From Candidatus Parabeggiatoa sp. nov. 2 (GTDB taxonomy: Bacteria > Pseudomonadota > Gammaproteobacteria > Beggiatoales > Beggiatoaceae): a stretch of 55,259 nt of DNA. The stretch spans positions 1 to 55,259 of the forward strand of contig NBMI01000034.1 of NCBI GenBank assembly GCA_002085445.1, read 5' to 3'. The notes under the pieces are model-generated. The model did no database searches. It saw nothing but the letters and a program-made list of their open reading frames with translations, and was not told the origin of the DNA. Shown here one piece after another: positions 44,337 to 52,677 of this stretch. The first letter of the stretch is position 1; every line of letters starts with the position of its first letter. The translations under genes were made by a program, and so were the position numbers.

Positions 44337-45452
44337 TTAACCAAAACCATCATCACCTTCGATGCTATCGCCTGAGTGACTCTCCTCCAAGGCAGCAAGC
44401 AGCAGCAATACGCCGCTGACAAGGGCTACCGAGAGAGTATTTAAAAGCGGTTTTGGTGAGACATAATCAACGGGAAGCTTTCTACCTTCGCTAAGCATCT
44501 TTTTGTGATTTTTACTAAAAATCAGAGGTTCGTTTTTTGTCTCCGATAGCCACGGCAGACGGTATTTTTTTTCAGCGAGGCTTTCCCGAGATAAACCAAG
44601 CTCTACAAGGTTTTCTCGTGCAAACTGCCATTTGGCATCATTACGAAGTCTGTCAATCATGCCAAAAGCTCGAATAGACGCTTCATGCAAAACTTGGACG
44701 GGCATATTGGGATTCCTTTTGAGGAATTGATGGCATGCCTTAAACACAGAAGCCGGATACCCAGATTGGCTAACCACCACCGTTTTGGTGTTTTGGTGGA
44801 AACGATTGCGAATCAGCATATCTACGATGTCTTTGCGTTCCACAATTAATAGGCGTTCTGGGGCAAAAGGGAGCTTTTTAAGCGTAGTCGGTGTCTGCAT
44901 CTTCAAAAAGGCTTGGCTTTCAACTTGACTGGCGACATTTTGTATCCGATTAGAGATGTCGGTTTTTGATATCACCGTCTGTTGCGGCTTATCAGGTGGA
45001 GAACTGAATGCTTTTCCATTTACCAATGGTTCGATGGGGTGGACGCTATGATAGCGTTGAATGGCCGCTTTTGCTTTTCTTAAGGATAATGCCTTGTTTT
45101 TAAGATAGATGCCTAACAGAATAAGCAAGGGAAGTAGTAAACAGAATATTACCACTGAGATAAAAACGTCCAATTCAAAAACCACTGCAATAACAAGCCA
45201 GATAAAGAAGACAATACTCACCAATAGGATTGGCCCCATTTTCTTTTTTCGCCAATACTTGCAAATCTCTATAGCCAACAGTGTACGGGTGAAGTAATAG
45301 TGTCCATTATCCGACAATCGCTGGATCATTTCGTGAATGATGTTATCGCGGAGTTTATCCGTCTTTGGATCAAAGACAAATTGGTATCCGCATTGACTAC
45401 ATTTCATGCCTTCTTTATATTTATGGCTGTGAGAACATTTAGGGCAAAGCAT
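44337..45452 (-). CDS. Zinc-ribbon membrane protein with a possible Toprim-like domain
   Basis: 371 residues from ATG 45452. An N-terminal zinc ribbon (MLCPKCSHSHKY, MKCSQCGYQF) and a short helical part precede two membrane segments (about 73-92 and 96-115). A cytoplasmic domain (about 195-300) reads LLIVERKDIVDMLIRN, VVVSQSGYP and VQVLHEASIRAFGMID, a pattern reminiscent of Toprim folds. A last hydrophobic stretch (LLNTLSVALVSGVLLLLAAL) and an acidic end follow. The start was set at the Met directly before the zinc ribbon; the frame upstream is repeat-derived. Function unknown. Confidence 0.7.
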   Translation of the reverse strand: MLCPKCSHSHKYKEGMKCSQCGYQFVFDPKTDKLRDNIIHEMIQRLSDNGHYYFTRTLLAIEICKYWRKKKMGPILLVSIVFFIWLVIAVVFELDVFISVVIFCLLLPLLILLGIYLKNKALSLRKAKAAIQRYHSVHPIEPLVNGKAFSSPPDKPQQTVISKTDISNRIQNVASQVESQAFLKMQTPTTLKKLPFAPERLLIVERKDIVDMLIRNRFHQNTKTVVVSQSGYPASVFKACHQFLKRNPNMPVQVLHEASIRAFGMIDRLRNDAKWQFARENLVELGLSRESLAEKKYRLPWLSETKNEPLIFSKNHKKMLSEGRKLPVDYVSPKPLLNTLSVALVSGVLLLLAALEESHSGDSIEGDDGFG

Positions 45453-45503
45453 AGTTATCAGTCCGTAGGGTGGGCAAGCGGGCGGCAAAGCTTCCCTTCG
45501 GTT

Positions 45504-46005
45504 CGTTATAATAACGGATTTGATTGTGACAAGTTTTGGTCTTTATAAACAACTACAAGGATTCGTTATAATAAAGGATTCGATTTTGACAAGTTTTGGT
45601 CTTTATAAACAACTACAAGGATTCGTTATAATAAAGGATTCGATTTTGACAAGTTTTGGTCTTTATCCACATTATCCGTTCTTATAACGAATCCTTGTAG
45701 TTGTTATTATCCGTTATTATAACGAATCCCTGTAGTTATCCGTTATTATAACGAATCCTTGTAGTTGTTATTATCCGTTATTATAACGAATCCTTGTAGT
45801 TGTTATTATCCGTTATTATAACGAATCCTTGTAGTTGTTATTATCCGTTATTATAACGAATCCTTGTAGTTATCCGTTCTTATAACGAATCCTTGTAGTT
45901 GTTATTATCCGTTATTATAACGAATCCCTGTAGTTGTTATTATCCGTTATTATAACGAATCCTTGTAGTTATCCGTTCTTATAACGAATCCTTGTAGTTT
46001 ACTCC
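45504..46005. repeat. Large inverted array of ATAACGAATCC / TTGTAGTT units
   Basis: The left part has three units of about 60 bp in one orientation (ACAAGGATTCGTTATAATAA, then GACAAGTTTTGGTCTTTAT). The right part (45665-46002) has ten copies of ATAACGAATCC(T/C)TGTAGTT in the opposite orientation, most separated by GTTATTATCCGTTATT. It spans the whole gap between two minus-strand genes and could form a very long cruciform or RNA hairpin. No gene is seen. Confidence 0.92.
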
Positions 46006-46008
46006 AGG

Positions 46009-47133
46009 CTACAAAAATAAAGTCAAAATACCGGTATAACCATACAACCGTTGATAATAAATCTCACCGTTAGCAAAAAAGCCAACCAACGGAAAATCAC
46101 CTAAAACACTCTGAATGACTTTAACCTCTTGAGAATCTTTACCAAACAAATTTTCTCCGCGCCCCAAACAAGAATGATACAGCCCCCCTTTCGGTTTGCT
46201 TCCTTTCAAACTCGCTTTGAGTTTTTCAAGCACTTTGATGAATTCTTGGCGAGCGATTTTGGCATCGCGGCGAGTAAACATAACGGACATGCCCGGATTA
46301 ACTGTTTCTCCTATCGCCAGAAATTTGTGCTCAGGATCAATACCAATTATGTTTCTAACCGTATAATCGCCCATATCTGAACCACGAATCGGTAAAGCGG
46401 CAAAAATATAACCGGCTACTTTTTCAAGGTCTTTAGCTAAATCTTTTCCGATGTCCTCTTTAAACACATCAAGGGCAGGACGATCGTCAATCTTGATAAT
46501 GATATTATTGCTTGATTCGGTGATTTGATGACGTGGGCCTATTGCTGAACAGCCTTGACTCAAGCGAGTAGAAACAGAAACCGCGCTGGAAAACAATACC
46601 CCTGATAATCCTCCTTCAACGATAGTATCAGCAATTTGCAAATATTGATGGCGCGAACTCGTTAAGCCTCCTACTAAAAAACCTTCGCCCAAGCGTTCAC
46701 TCATTTGAAAAACGAGTTTAGCGATATGCTTATGGCGCGGATCGCCATGAACAATAGCGAACATGGGTAGCTTGTTATTACACCAAGATTGGTGGGTACG
46801 GGAAAACGTATCAAAATTGTCGCTGATAGTCGTAAAAACCGAAAAATATTCTTCTTCGAAGCTCCCCAACATGACAGCTATGGCGGGAACATCAAAATAT
46901 TCCTTGGCGTGACTACAAATGCCTATACCAACCGTACCTACCCAGTGTTGCACGTTGGTATTTTGTTTAAAATAGTCAAGAATGTCGGGCACATTAGCGG
47001 CGAACAAATCGGTTGTGTATAAAAATCCTAAATTAGGGGCATAATTCGTCAAATCACCCATTTGGTTTAAACAAGCTTGTGCAGCTTCCCGCCACTGCAT
47101 CGCACTCGCATGACCAAATTTAAAACTTTCCAT
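46009..47133 (-). CDS. FIST domain sensory protein
   Basis: 374 residues, soluble. FIST_N (about 25-210; VQHWVGTVGIGIC, LVGGLTSSRHQYLQIAD) and FIST_C (about 215-360; RNIIGIDPEHKFLAIGE, GGLYHSCLGRGENLFG, PLVGFFANGEI) are both complete. FIST proteins are predicted sensors of small ligands such as amino acids and often work with chemotaxis or diguanylate cyclase genes, none of which is adjacent. The start ATG 47133 has the Shine-Dalgarno AAGGA. The stop lies within 10 bases of the repeat array. Confidence 0.92.
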   Translation of the reverse strand: MESFKFGHASAMQWREAAQACLNQMGDLTNYAPNLGFLYTTDLFAANVPDILDYFKQNTNVQHWVGTVGIGICSHAKEYFDVPAIAVMLGSFEEEYFSVFTTISDNFDTFSRTHQSWCNNKLPMFAIVHGDPRHKHIAKLVFQMSERLGEGFLVGGLTSSRHQYLQIADTIVEGGLSGVLFSSAVSVSTRLSQGCSAIGPRHQITESSNNIIIKIDDRPALDVFKEDIGKDLAKDLEKVAGYIFAALPIRGSDMGDYTVRNIIGIDPEHKFLAIGETVNPGMSVMFTRRDAKIARQEFIKVLEKLKASLKGSKPKGGLYHSCLGRGENLFGKDSQEVKVIQSVLGDFPLVGFFANGEIYYQRLYGYTGILTLFL

Positions 47134-47289
47134 AAAGAGTCCTTATCATTCTGTCTGTAAAGACAGCAATTTTATTAAAAAAAGTCTAATCCCTTGTACT
47201 TGCCTAAAAACGTTCTTTCACCGCCATTAAGTTATACTCAAGAAGGGAACAAACTTTTTGAGAAACCTTTCATAACTTAAGTAACTACC

Positions 47290-47690
47290 GAAAAGCCCCA
47301 ACGGGGCGATATTAATATAGCCTGGGGCAACGCCCCAGGATTAATGATGAATGATTAATGATGAATGATTAATGATTAATGATTAATGATGAATGATTAA
47401 TGATGAATGATTAATGATTAATGATTAATGATTAATGATGAATGATTAATGATTAATGATTAATGATTAATGATTAATGATTAATGGTTAATGATTAGCC
47501 CCAACGGGGCGATATTAATATAGCCTGGGGCAACGCCCCAGGAAATCCATTAAAAAGCGATAGTCCAAAAATAGAACAAAAATTAGGTAAATAATAGGCC
47601 CGCGTATCACAAGTTGTTTGCGTGAGGCGATAAATCGCCTACTACAAACGGTGAGGCGATAAATCGCCTACTACAAACGGTGGTATAAAG
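47290..47690. repeat. (ATTAATG)n array framed by GGGGCAACGCCCC repeats; two hairpin units
   Basis: About 22 heptamers of ATTAATG and ATGAATG type (47340-47497) lie between two direct copies of a CCCCAACGGGGCGATATTAA / GGGGCAACGCCCC repeat (47292-47339 and 47499-47542). At 47632-47682 are two units of GGCGATAAATCGCC followed by TACTACAAAC, a stem variant of the 18703 array. No gene is seen in 47134-47707. Confidence 0.9.
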
Positions 47691-47707
47691 GTTTGGACGC
47701 CAATGGG

Positions 47708-48349
47708 TTACCACTTGAAAGTTTCCGTGGTTTTCTCTGCGCCTTCCTTTTCCACCGGCATTAAGTCCGCCTTACTGACACCCAGTACCAATGCACTGGT
47801 ACTGGCGATATAAATTGAGGAATACGTCCCAATAATGACACCCAAGAGTAGGGCCGTTGAAAAGTTGTGTATCAATTCGCCGCCGACTACAAATAACACA
47901 ATCAGCACCAGCGCGGTTGTCACTGAAGTCATCACGGTACGCCCTAGCATTTGGTTGATAGAGGCATTCATCACGTTAACTGAGTGTTGTTTTCGCAGTT
48001 TGACGAAATTCTCCCGAATACGGTCAAATACCACGATGGTGTCATTGAGTGAGTAACCAATGACTGCTAATATCGCTGCTAACACGGTTAAATCGAACTC
48101 CAATCTTAGCAGCGAGAAGAATCCAACAACGATGAGTGTATCGTGTATTAATGCTGCTATCGCACCAAGCGCGAAGCGATATTCAAAACGGAACCAGACG
48201 TAAACCAATATCCCAAACAGAGTCAACAACACGGCAAGTCCACCTTTTTCAACCAATTCACGGCCTACTTGCGGCCCCACGTATTCAACGCGGCGCATCT
48301 CTACTTCGTCGCCGCTTTTTTTCAGGAGGCGCAGAATTTGACTGCTCAA
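47708..48349 (-). CDS. secF: SecF C-terminal fragment
   Basis: The C-terminal two thirds of SecF, the partner of SecD that uses the proton gradient to help translocation. It contains EYVGPQVGRELVEKGGLA, then the TM2-TM6 region with IGYSLNDTIVVFDRIREN, complete to a normal end (about 210 residues). The upstream frame reads DPLSSQILRLLKK; the displayed start is only a TTG. Compared with ordinary SecF about 25-30 residues of the first periplasmic domain are missing between this piece and the next, and the frame changes at 48346-48349. So secF is broken or split in this assembly. Confidence 0.85.
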   Translation of the reverse strand: MSSQILRLLKKSGDEVEMRRVEYVGPQVGRELVEKGGLAVLLTLFGILVYVWFRFEYRFALGAIAALIHDTLIVVGFFSLLRLEFDLTVLAAILAVIGYSLNDTIVVFDRIRENFVKLRKQHSVNVMNASINQMLGRTVMTSVTTALVLIVLFVVGGELIHNFSTALLLGVIIGTYSSIYIASTSALVLGVSKADLMPVEKEGAEKTTETFKW

Positions 48350-48585
48350 AGGATCGTCTTTTGACTCTTCACATTCTCACGCAAAGTGGATCGGATTTTG
48401 TCAATATCGGCGGGTTGGCTATAACCCACCTCAACCAGTGTGCCGCTGGTAAAATCAAGGCCCAGAACGAGGCCTTGCAGAGCTATAGACAGCAAAGAAA
48501 TGAGCATCAATACGGTAGACAGCGCCACAGCGAGGCGGCGTTTACTCATAAAATCAAATTTGTAATCAAATCGGTTTAAAAACAT
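48346..48585 (-). CDS. secF: SecF N-terminal fragment
   Basis: 79 residues from ATG 48585: the start of SecF with TM1 (about 19-38, ALSTVLMLISLLSIALQGL), the LGLDFTSGTLVEVGYSQPAD motif and IDKIRSTLREN, after which the frame runs out in VKSQKTIL. The part of the periplasmic domain that should follow (typically containing a FG-x-x-x-D-x-x-V-R-type strand) is missing and the next SecF residues are in another frame. A deletion of roughly 75-90 bp with a frame change explains it. Together with 47708-48349 it forms one damaged gene, last in the yajC-secD cluster. Confidence 0.8.
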   Translation of the reverse strand: MFLNRFDYKFDFMSKRRLAVALSTVLMLISLLSIALQGLVLGLDFTSGTLVEVGYSQPADIDKIRSTLRENVKSQKTIL

Positions 48586-48591
48586 ATTCAA

Positions 48592-48972
48592 TCATTCTCA
48601 GTTAATTGACAACGCTGAAGCGACAAAGCTGAAGCTTTGTACTCCAGTACCTTTGTACAGGACATTTGCTATAGTTTTTCAGATAAATAATTTCTTTGGC
48701 AGCCTGAAAGCTTAAGTCCCCTAAAGGGGACTAAATAATTATCTGAATATCTATAGATTTTTCATTTCTTTGATCGGAGAAATCTTTGAATTATTATCGA
48801 TTCTCAAGATTTCTCCTTGAGTCGAAATCGAAATGACAGAAAAACGTAAAACGCTGAAGCGACAAAGCTGAAGCTTTGTACTCCAGTACAAAGCTAAATC
48901 AATAATTCTCAGTTAATTGACAAAGCTGAAGCGACAAAGCTGAAGCTTTGCACTCCAGCTATGTACGGAAAG
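48592..48972. repeat. AAAGCTGAAGCTTTG hairpins and an inverted-repeat element between secD and secF
   Basis: Three copies of ACAAAGCTGAAGCTTTGTAC or a one-base variant (48620, 48862, 48931) surround the second copy of the AGATAAATAATTT / AAATAATTATCTG element (48677-48757, with CCCCTAAAGGGG inside). secD and secF are normally adjacent or overlapping; here 387 bp of repeats separate them. No gene is seen. Confidence 0.85.
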
Positions 48973-50796
48973 TTAAACCGGCAATTTTTCCAATTTTTTG
49001 CCGCCATAATAAAAGTTAATCACACCACGAGTAACCATAATGGCCGTAAACATGGAGGTGATAATGCCTAAAGACAAGGTTATAGCAAAGCCTTTAATCG
49101 GCCCGGTGCCAAAGCCAAATAACATCAACGCTGCAATTAGAGTCGTGAGATTCGCGTCAAATATCGTGATAAAGGCCTTTTCATAGCCAGCCTGAATACT
49201 GGACTGTGGGGTGTTGCCATTGGCAATTTCTTCACGTATTTTCTCAAAAATCAAGACGTTAGCGTCAACGGCCATCCCCAAAGTCAGTACAATACCGGCC
49301 ATGCCCGGCAAAGTGAGCGTGGCTTGCAGTAATGACAGTAAAGCCACCAAAATCACGACATTCATCAGCAACGCAAAATTCGCGACTATGCCAAAGGTTT
49401 TGTAGCGTATCAACATAAACAACATGACCGCGAGAAAACCAAGCATGATGGATAACTGCCCTTGCTCGATGTTTTCTTTACCCAAACTGGGGCCGACGGT
49501 GCGCTCTTCGATGATTTCCATCGGGGCTTTGAGTGCCCCCGCTCGTAAGAGTAAGGCGAGATTTTTGGCTTCATTGGACTCCAAGCCTGTAATCTGGAAA
49601 CGGTTGCTAAATTCTTCCTGAATGGTTGCTACATTGACGACTTCCTCGGTTTTTTTACGGGTAGTGATTTTTTTGCCGTCTACGAGTTTCGTCTTTATCT
49701 GGTATTCAATAAAGACGACAGCCATCGGTTTACCGACATTATCCCGAGTCGTTTTGAGCATCCGGTTTCCGCCCTTATTATCCAGCCGTACCGTCGTTGC
49801 TGGTCGTCCCGAACGCTGATCAATTGTCGCGGCAGCATCAACGACATGCTCGCCAGAAGCGATAACGCTGCGTTTCAGTCTCACAGGTGGCCCCTCGCGT
49901 CGTTGATATTCACGTCCTCCTTCATCAGCCACCAGCCGAAATTCTAGCGTCGCGGTTGCGCCCAAAATCTCTTTGGCGCGGGCCGTATCTTGTACGCCCG
50001 GCAGTTGTACAACAATACGCTCATCGCCTTGTCGTTGAATCACTGGCTCTGACACGCCTAACTCGTTGACGCGATTACGCAAGGTGGTGATATTTTGTTC
50101 CAAGGCTTTTTGGCGACGCTCTAGGAGCGCGGCTTCAGTGAAGGTGAGATGCATGCGGTACTTATCCACCTCATCGATTTCAGTGATGAGTAAATCATTG
50201 TACTGTCTTTGGACGAGTTTTTTGGCTCGCTCGCGTTTTTCAGGCGTGTCAAAAGTCACCATGATGCCACCGTCCTTTTCGACACGACTAATGCTGCCCT
50301 TGTAACGCAGTTTTTTCTTGCGAAACAGGCTACGCAATTCGTTGACATAAGTTCGCTCATCTTGAGCAATGGCCGTTTCCATGTCCACCTGCATTAAAAA
50401 GTGCACGCCGCCGCGTAAGTCTAAGCCTAAATACATCGGTTCACCGCCCAGCGCCCTCAGCCAGTCTGGGGTTGCCGAGGCTAAATTTTGCGCCACCACA
50501 TACTTAGGCAGAGCCTTTTTCAATTCGTCATAAGCCATCAGTTGCGTATCGGTGTCTTTGAAACGCACCAACAATTGTTTTGGCGTTCTGTCAATACGGG
50601 TAAAACTGATATTGGCTTGTTGGAGGGCTCTCTCGGCTTTGTCTTGTACCTCCTTGTCAATTTTATCATTTCCGGCATAGGGGGGAGAGACTTGCACTGC
50701 GGGATCTTCTCCAAACAAATTGGGTAGTGCATACAGGGCACAAATAGAAATCACGGCCCCAATCAGTAGATATTTCCAAAGTTGGTATTGGTTCAT
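48973..50796 (-). CDS. secD: Protein translocase subunit SecD
   Basis: 607 residues, normal SecD length. TM1 (about 9-25) is followed by the large periplasmic P1 domain with LGLDLRGGVHFLMQVDMETA, RVNELGVSEPVIQRQG and IVVQLPGVQD, then TM2-TM6 with IVLTLGMAVDANVLIFEKIREE, the motif linked to proton movement. SecDF aids late steps of Sec export at the inner membrane. It lies between a truncated SecD copy and the broken secF. No strong Shine-Dalgarno is seen before ATG 50796. A single GGCGATAAATCGCC hairpin unit lies in the gap upstream (about 50851). Confidence 0.95.
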   Translation of the reverse strand: MNQYQLWKYLLIGAVISICALYALPNLFGEDPAVQVSPPYAGNDKIDKEVQDKAERALQQANISFTRIDRTPKQLLVRFKDTDTQLMAYDELKKALPKYVVAQNLASATPDWLRALGGEPMYLGLDLRGGVHFLMQVDMETAIAQDERTYVNELRSLFRKKKLRYKGSISRVEKDGGIMVTFDTPEKRERAKKLVQRQYNDLLITEIDEVDKYRMHLTFTEAALLERRQKALEQNITTLRNRVNELGVSEPVIQRQGDERIVVQLPGVQDTARAKEILGATATLEFRLVADEGGREYQRREGPPVRLKRSVIASGEHVVDAAATIDQRSGRPATTVRLDNKGGNRMLKTTRDNVGKPMAVVFIEYQIKTKLVDGKKITTRKKTEEVVNVATIQEEFSNRFQITGLESNEAKNLALLLRAGALKAPMEIIEERTVGPSLGKENIEQGQLSIMLGFLAVMLFMLIRYKTFGIVANFALLMNVVILVALLSLLQATLTLPGMAGIVLTLGMAVDANVLIFEKIREEIANGNTPQSSIQAGYEKAFITIFDANLTTLIAALMLFGFGTGPIKGFAITLSLGIITSMFTAIMVTRGVINFYYGGKKLEKLPV

Positions 50797-50899
50797 AAGT
50801 GTGTTTAGGTTTGAGTTGAAATAAACTATTTAGCTTGAGTTTTGACTAAAAAGGCGATAAATCGCCTACTACAAACAAACAGCTTTGTGTGTGGGCAAA

Positions 50900-51985
50900 C
50901 TATTTTTTTTCAAGCCCTTTATCCAAGCTAGTAGGAGCTATAACGCGCTCTTCGAGAATTGTCATTGGCGCTTTGAGTGCCCCAGCCCGCAAGAGTAAGG
51001 CGAGATTTTCGGCTTCAGTCGCCGTTAAGCCCGTAATCTGGAAACGTTCACCAATTTTTTCCATAATGGTTACTACATTGATGACTTCTTCGGTTTTGGT
51101 ACGGGTGGTGACTTGTTTGCCGTTTACTCTGTTTGTTTCTACGCGCTGTTCAACAAAGACGACAGCCATCAGTTTGCCGACATTTTTCCAAGTCGTCGTG
51201 AGCATACTTTTCGCGCCCTGGCGATCCAAATGCACAAACATTGCGGGATGTTTGGTGCGTTGATCGGTTTTCGCAGTAGCGTCAATGATTTGATCGCCGG
51301 TGACGACAGCGCGGCGTTTTAGCATGATGGATGTCCCATTACGTCGTTTGTACAAACGCCCACCGTGTCGATCATTACTGTCTGCCACTAATCGAAATTC
51401 TAGCGTGGCATTTGCAACCAAAATATTTTTAGTGTGGGCAGTGTATTGTACGGCGGGCAATTGTACAACAATACGATCCTCGCCTTGTGATTGAATGACG
51501 GGGTTTGCTATGTCCAACTCCTTGACGCGATTACGCAAGATAGTGATATTTTGTTCCAAGGCCTTTTGGCGATGCGCTTTGAGGGCCGTTTCACTGAAGC
51601 GTAGGTGCAAGCCATATTCGTCCACCCCGTCTTGTTCGGTAATGACTAACTCATCATGCGCTTGTTCAATGAGTTTTTTCGCTTGATCGCGTTTTGGGGA
51701 TGTGGTAAACGTTATTTGAATGCCACCGCTCTCATCAGCCACACGATGATTTTTTTTGTAACGCAGTTTGTTGGCACGAAATAGGGCACGCAATTCGTTG
51801 AGGTAAATTTCTTCATCTTGGCGAATCGCGGTTTCCATGTCCACTTGCATTAAAAAATGTATGCCGCCGTGCGATTCTAAAGTGGGTTGTTCCTCGTCAA
51901 TGCTAGTGCATTTGGAAAATAAGGGCGCGACAGCAAAAAGTACAACGCCGCTTAGTAGATATTTCCAAAAGAGGTATTGGTTCAT
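50900..51985 (-). CDS. Truncated SecD paralogue (P1 domain with one TM)
   Basis: 361 residues. It is clearly related to the neighbouring SecD: the N-terminal MNQYLFWKYLLSG anchor, GGIHFLMQVDMETAIRQDEE, RVKELDIANPVIQSQG, IVVQLPAVQ, LALLLRAGALKAPMTILEER. It ends just before TM2, at SLDKGLEKK, so all five C-terminal membrane segments are absent. About 90 residues near the N terminus (before GGIHFLM, including most of LGLDLRG) are also gone. The frame is intact over the whole length and the sequence has diverged substantially, so it has probably been kept as a one-TM periplasmic protein rather than being a fresh relic. ATG 51985 was preferred to the TTG one codon upstream. Confidence 0.88.
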   Translation of the reverse strand: MNQYLFWKYLLSGVVLFAVAPLFSKCTSIDEEQPTLESHGGIHFLMQVDMETAIRQDEEIYLNELRALFRANKLRYKKNHRVADESGGIQITFTTSPKRDQAKKLIEQAHDELVITEQDGVDEYGLHLRFSETALKAHRQKALEQNITILRNRVKELDIANPVIQSQGEDRIVVQLPAVQYTAHTKNILVANATLEFRLVADSNDRHGGRLYKRRNGTSIMLKRRAVVTGDQIIDATAKTDQRTKHPAMFVHLDRQGAKSMLTTTWKNVGKLMAVVFVEQRVETNRVNGKQVTTRTKTEEVINVVTIMEKIGERFQITGLTATEAENLALLLRAGALKAPMTILEERVIAPTSLDKGLEKK

Positions 51986-52029
51986 CAAAGTCTTCCAAGT
52001 TGAATAGGACTTACGCAGTTAAAAACTAA

Positions 52030-52341
52030 ATTGATGAAGGTATTCAGTCAGTTACGGCCAAAAGGCCGAGGCTTGTGCCGTTATTTAACTATCGATTTTC
52101 AGAAAAATAAACCCAAAGCCAGGGGCGTTGCCCTTGGCTATATTAATATCGCCCCGTTGGGGCTTACTTTGAAATCTCTATTAGCCCTTTCGGTATGTAT
52201 TATTAAAGCCAGGGGCAACGCCCCTGGATATGCCACCTTGGCTATATTAATATCGCCCCGTTGGGGCTTACTTTGAAATCTCTATTAGCCCTTTCGGTAT
52301 GTATTATTAAAGCCAGGGGCAACGCCCCTGGATATGCCACC
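52030..52341. repeat. CCAGGGGC / GCCCCGTTGGGGC repeats
   Basis: Three copies of a GGCTATATTAATATCGCCCC / TTGGGGCTTACTTTGAAATC block combined with CCAGGGGCAACGCCCCTGG hairpins, filling the gap between yajC and the truncated secD. The last copy abuts the yajC stop codon. No gene is seen. Confidence 0.85.
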
Positions 52342-52677
52342 CTACAAAGTGTTTTTCATAGTGCCCTTGGGCATGACAGCGGCGACCGATTGGCGTTGCA
52401 CCTTGACTTCAGTATTGGTGGCAACTTCGAGCATGATAAAGTTGTCGCCTATCTGAGCAATCCGGCCTAACAATCCACCATTGGTGACGATTTCATCTCC
52501 TTTTGCCAGCGATTCTACCATCTGCTTGTGTTCCTTGACTCGTTTAGTCTGGGGGCGTATGAGCAGAAAGTAAAACACGACAAATAAGACAACTAGCATC
52601 AAAATGTTGATTAAGCCGGCGTCTCCGCCGCCGGAAGGTGCGGCTTGGGCCCAAGCGTTCGGAATAATGAAATCCAT
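52342..52677 (-). CDS. yajC: YajC, Sec translocase accessory subunit
   Basis: 111 residues, typical length. A short N terminus (MDFIIPNAWAQAAPSGGG) leads to one membrane segment (about 21-41, INILMLVVLFVVFYFLLIRP), the signature PQTKRVKEHKQMVESLAKGDEIVTNGG (in two pieces here: PQTKRVKEHKQM and GDEIVTNGGLLG), then a small beta domain. YajC associates with SecDF. The start at 52677 has a Shine-Dalgarno (AAGGAC) and matches family length; the longer open frame to 52722 is not needed. It is the first gene of the yajC-secD'-secD-secF cluster, the standard gammaproteobacterial order apart from the extra copy. Confidence 0.95.
   Translation of the reverse strand: MDFIIPNAWAQAAPSGGGDAGLINILMLVVLFVVFYFLLIRPQTKRVKEHKQMVESLAKGDEIVTNGGLLGRIAQIGDNFIMLEVATNTEVKVQRQSVAAVMPKGTMKNTL

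Noticed and set aside
43793-44422. Open frame of 209 codons on the minus strand over the asparagine-synthetase start and the repeats
   Set aside because: It is translated palindromic repeat (GNHKGLPLHY repeated) joined to an out-of-frame part of the asparagine-synthetase-like gene.
47708-48591. Programmed frameshift in secF
   Set aside because: About 25-30 residues are missing as well as the frame being changed, so slippage alone cannot restore SecF.
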